DNA of 64,000 nucleotides, taken from assembly GCF_000384375.1 (NCBI RefSeq), contig NZ_ARVX01000001.1, positions 1,984,001 through 2,048,000 on the forward strand. The letters run 5' to 3'. The DNA comes from Methylotenera versatilis 79. GTDB taxonomy: Bacteria; Pseudomonadota; Gammaproteobacteria; Burkholderiales; Methylophilaceae. Below, piece by piece: positions 62,267 through 64,000 of this stretch; the stretch's first letter is position 1, and every line of letters begins with the position of its first letter. The translations under genes and the position numbers were made by a program. The notes below the pieces were generated by a model, which saw nothing but the letters and a program-made list of their open reading frames with translations, had not been told where the DNA came from and did no database searches.

Positions 62267-62884
62267 ATGTCAAGATTAACGGGCCCAAGATTAAAGATTA
62301 TGCGCGCATTGGGCGTGGATTTACCAGGCTTATCACGCAAGACAATCGAGGCGCGTCCAACGCCGCCAGGCCAACACGGTAATAAAGCATCACGCAAACG
62401 TCGTTCAGATTTCGGCGTAAAACTGCAAGAAAAACAAAAGATTCGTTTTAACTACGGATTAACAGAAACACAAATGCGCAGAATGATTTTAGATGCGCGT
62501 AAAGGCAAAGAGCCTACAGGCGAGCGTTTATTGCAGTTATTGGAGCGTCGTATGGATAATGTGGTTTTCCGTGCAGGTTTCGCACCTACTTTGATTGCGG
62601 CGCGTCAATTAGTGACGCACGGTCATTTAATGCTGAATGGTCGCAATGTGAATATTCCTTCTATCCGTCTAAAAGTAGGTGATGAAGTGACGATTCGTGT
62701 GAAAAGTAAAAACATTCCGATGGTTGTTGAGACGATTAAACAACCGTCTTTAGCGCGTCCAGAATGGTTAACTTGGGATGAAGCGACTACTGTTGTGAAA
62801 GTAGCGCACTTACCAGCGATTGAAGATGTACCATTTCCTGTTGATGTGCAGCAAGTGGTGGAATATTACGCTAACCGCGTGTAA
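62267..62884 (+). CDS. rpsD: Paralogue of 30S ribosomal protein S4 (cysteine-free)
   Basis: The 205-residue protein is a full-length S4: N-terminal MSRLTGPRLKIMRALGVDLP, PGQHG at 34-38, EKQKIRFNYGLTE at 55-67, and the S4 RNA-binding domain at about 94-155 (RMDNVVFRAGFAP, AARQLVTHGHLMLNGRNVNI). The C-terminus is VVEYYANRV. AAGGAA precedes the ATG. It is not in a ribosomal-protein operon; it sits between a Fur-linked unknown gene and hemP. It contains no cysteine. Its motifs (DLPGLSRK, RFNYGLTE, VEYY) resemble cyanobacterial/plastid S4 more than betaproteobacterial S4, so it is probably a second, specialised copy. Confidence 0.9.
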   Translation: MSRLTGPRLKIMRALGVDLPGLSRKTIEARPTPPGQHGNKASRKRRSDFGVKLQEKQKIRFNYGLTETQMRRMILDARKGKEPTGERLLQLLERRMDNVVFRAGFAPTLIAARQLVTHGHLMLNGRNVNIPSIRLKVGDEVTIRVKSKNIPMVVETIKQPSLARPEWLTWDEATTVVKVAHLPAIEDVPFPVDVQQVVEYYANRV

Positions 62885-62913
62885 TTTTTGTGGTTAACAC
62901 GGTTAGCAACAGA

Positions 62914-62943
62914 ATTTAAGACGTCCCTAACAACGTCTTAAAT
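62914..62943 (+). other. 10-bp perfect hairpin between S4 paralogue and hemP
   Basis: ATTTAAGACG and CGTCTTAAAT form a 10-bp stem with a 10-nt loop, beginning 29 nt past the S4 stop. No T-tract follows, so it is more likely an mRNA-processing, stability or protein-binding structure than an intrinsic terminator. Confidence 0.6.
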
Positions 62944-62946
62944 GTT

Positions 62947-62966
62947 GCAAATGCATGCAAATGCAT
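62947..62966 (+). repeat. Two tandem copies of GCAAATGCAT
   Basis: GCAAATGCAT occurs twice back to back, directly downstream of the hairpin and about 90 bp before hemP. The 10-bp period matches one helical turn. It may be a binding site or a chance duplication. Confidence 0.6.
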
Positions 62967-63053
62967 CTCCTTGATTTTATGGCCGCCTTGCACTTGGTTT
63001 GATTATATCAAATTAATGCATGTTAGTCGGTCACTTTTTTGAGCTTGGTTTTC

Positions 63054-63272
63054 ATGAAAGTAATTACACACTTAACAGCTAAAGAACACATGAGTTTTGA
63101 TGTGGCGATTGTAGCGGATGATTCTTCTAATAAAGAGATGAAAATGTCGCGTATTAAACGCTTAAACACAGAACAATTGTTCACCAATGTTAAAGAGGTA
63201 ATGATTGAACATTTGAATGAAACCTATATTTTGCGCATCACCAAACAAAATAAATTGATTTTAACCAAGTAG
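63054..63272 (+). CDS. hemP: Hemin uptake protein HemP family
   Basis: The C-terminal half carries the HemP signature RIKRLNTEQLFTNVKEVMIE followed by ETYILRITKQNKLILTK. HemP/HmuP proteins are small, Fur-linked and needed for expression or activity of heme uptake systems. ATG 63054 gives 72 residues. In-frame ATGs at 63090 and 63138 and a TTG at 63039 are alternatives, since the N-terminus is not conserved. tonB follows 0.3 kb downstream, and heme receptor genes may lie beyond the window. Confidence 0.85.
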   Translation: MKVITHLTAKEHMSFDVAIVADDSSNKEMKMSRIKRLNTEQLFTNVKEVMIEHLNETYILRITKQNKLILTK

Positions 63273-63319
63273 ATTTAGTTAACTATTCAGCGGCTCAAAT
63301 ATTAATACAGGAAAAATCC

Positions 63320-63561
63320 ATGTCACCTAAAATCAACACTCCCGTATTTTGCTCGCTAAAAATGAGAGCGGCACGATTGCTTTTTGTGAGGGCTGCGATG
63401 TGGTGGAGTTGGAAATAGGTGCAGTGAGTATGCGCATTGATGCGGAATTGTTACAAGCATTAAATGGTTTGTTCAAGGATGCGGATATTCGTCTAAATTA
63501 TTACCGTCTAGAAAAAGCCAGTTTTGAGCAAAGCCAATCGGTGGATTTAAGTTTTCATTAA
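63320..63561 (+). pseudogene. Small CxxC protein gene with an apparent 1-bp frameshift
   Basis: An ATG at 63320 with AGGA upstream begins MSPKINTPVF, but this frame stops after 33 codons. The adjacent frame, open from 63331, carries a protein-like sequence LLAKNESGTIAFCEGCDVV and LEIGAVSMRIDAELLQAL. The switch coincides with the TTTT run at 63347-63350. One extra T would join MSPKINTPVF to LLAKNESG into a protein of about 80 residues. Otherwise translation would need a TTG at 63349 that has no Shine-Dalgarno. It is either a real mutation, slippage, or an assembly error. The CEGC motif could bind metal. Family not recognised. Confidence 0.6.
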
Positions 63562-63600
63562 CAAAGCTTACGCTTATAAATTTTTTGAATCGACATTTCT

Positions 63601-64000
63601 ATGAGCAACCAAACGTCTACCGTTGTTAATTTATTTGCCGCACGTCAGGCAAAATTTAATCAGCAATCAAATCATGCAGCTGAGTCTTCAAGATTAACCA
63701 GACTATATGCTTTGCCGCTACAAGCAACGCAACCGACTAGCCCAACACCGCCACAAAAATCCTACTCATGGTTAGCGACATTATTTGTCGTATTGGCGCA
63801 TGCGGCGGTTATTTATGTATTGATTACACAAACACCGATTGAAAAAGCAAAAATAGAACCGGCAGCGCCAATGATGGTGAGCTTGATTGCGCCGCCAGCA
63901 CCTGAGCCAGAATTAGTGCCAGTGATCGAACCACCAAAACCAGAAGTAAAGCCCGTTGTTAAGCCAAAAAAAGTAGTTGAAAAAATCAAGCCAATTGAAA
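63601..64000 (+). CDS. tonB: TonB energy-transducing protein, N-terminal part (cut by window edge)
   Basis: The 133 visible residues show a cytoplasmic N-terminus longer than in E. coli TonB. The membrane anchor is at about 55-76 (YSWLATLFVVLAHAAVIYV), including the conserved His of the TonB helix (His67). A Pro/Glu/Lys-rich periplasmic spacer follows (PPAPEPELVPVIEPPKPEVK). TonB uses the proton-motive force through ExbBD to open receptors such as the two in this window. The C-terminal receptor-binding domain and any exbB/exbD genes lie outside. Confidence 0.9.
   Translation, partial: MSNQTSTVVNLFAARQAKFNQQSNHAAESSRLTRLYALPLQATQPTSPTPPQKSYSWLATLFVVLAHAAVIYVLITQTPIEKAKIEPAAPMMVSLIAPPAPEPELVPVIEPPKPEVKPVVKPKKVVEKIKPIE

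Noticed and set aside
1-64000. tRNA, rRNA, CRISPR array, insertion sequence or prophage
   Set aside because: No cloverleaf-like sequence, regular spacer-repeat array, transposase or integrase frame was seen by eye.

Overview
The window looks like chromosomal DNA of a betaproteobacterium, most likely a Methylophilaceae-type methylotroph (Methylotenera or a relative). The reasons are gene order (rne-rluC-HAD-Rieske-S49 peptidase; queG/tsaE-amidase-mutL-miaA; M48 peptidase next to orn), moderately AT-rich composition, and a PQQ-type dehydrogenase. This placement is inference from gene families. I saw no rRNA, tRNA, transposase, prophage or CRISPR array. LAYOUT. 1-3.2 kb: the start of an M48 peptidase, orn, glgA and the fluoride channel crcB. 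3.2-12.7 kb: an iron block with two consecutive FecI-type sigma / FecR-type regulator / STN-domain TonB-receptor cassettes. The first cassette is followed by a PepSY membrane protein, and both sigma genes have Fur-like boxes upstream. 12.9-19.5 kb: rne with a long, gene-free upstream region, then rluC, a HAD phosphatase, a Rieske protein and an S49 protease. 19.6-30.0 kb: a glycogen/maltodextrin cluster (pgi, glgB, glgC, GH57 glucanase, malQ, ROK glucokinase) with a 20-bp near-palindrome between the divergent glgB and glgC. 30.1-42 kb: queG, tsaE, AMIN-domain amidase, a transglutaminase-like gene broken by one in-frame TGA, an MDR oxidoreductase, a SUV3-like helicase, mutL, an unrecognised AT-rich gene, miaA and two membrane proteins. 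42-49.5 kb: dapC, a DMT transporter, pilU, a TPR/SPINDLY glycosyltransferase, and MnmC split into two overlapping genes. 49.5-59.0 kb: an eleven-gene minus-strand array running from an ECF sigma factor and its anti-sigma through two cyclopropane-synthase-family methyltransferases, DUF2878, DUF1295, a DUF6134-like secreted protein, a lipocalin, a desaturase, an FAD oxidoreductase and DUF1365. I read it as a stress-induced membrane-lipid modification system. 59.2-61.8 kb: a PQQ-type dehydrogenase predicted to be a lipoprotein, and an ion-channel-like protein with an atypical pore motif. 61.9-64 kb: a Fur-like box, a 99-residue unknown, a cysteine-free paralogue of ribosomal protein S4, hemP, a small apparently frameshifted gene, and the start of tonB. 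HOW IT FITS TOGETHER. Iron supply is handled by two signal-responsive receptor systems plus the hemP/tonB locus. Carbon storage is handled by the glg cluster. Envelope lipids are probably remodelled by the ECF-controlled array. The most unusual element is the S4 paralogue inside a putative iron-regulated heme-uptake operon. Its sequence resembles cyanobacterial/plastid S4 more than the betaproteobacterial type.
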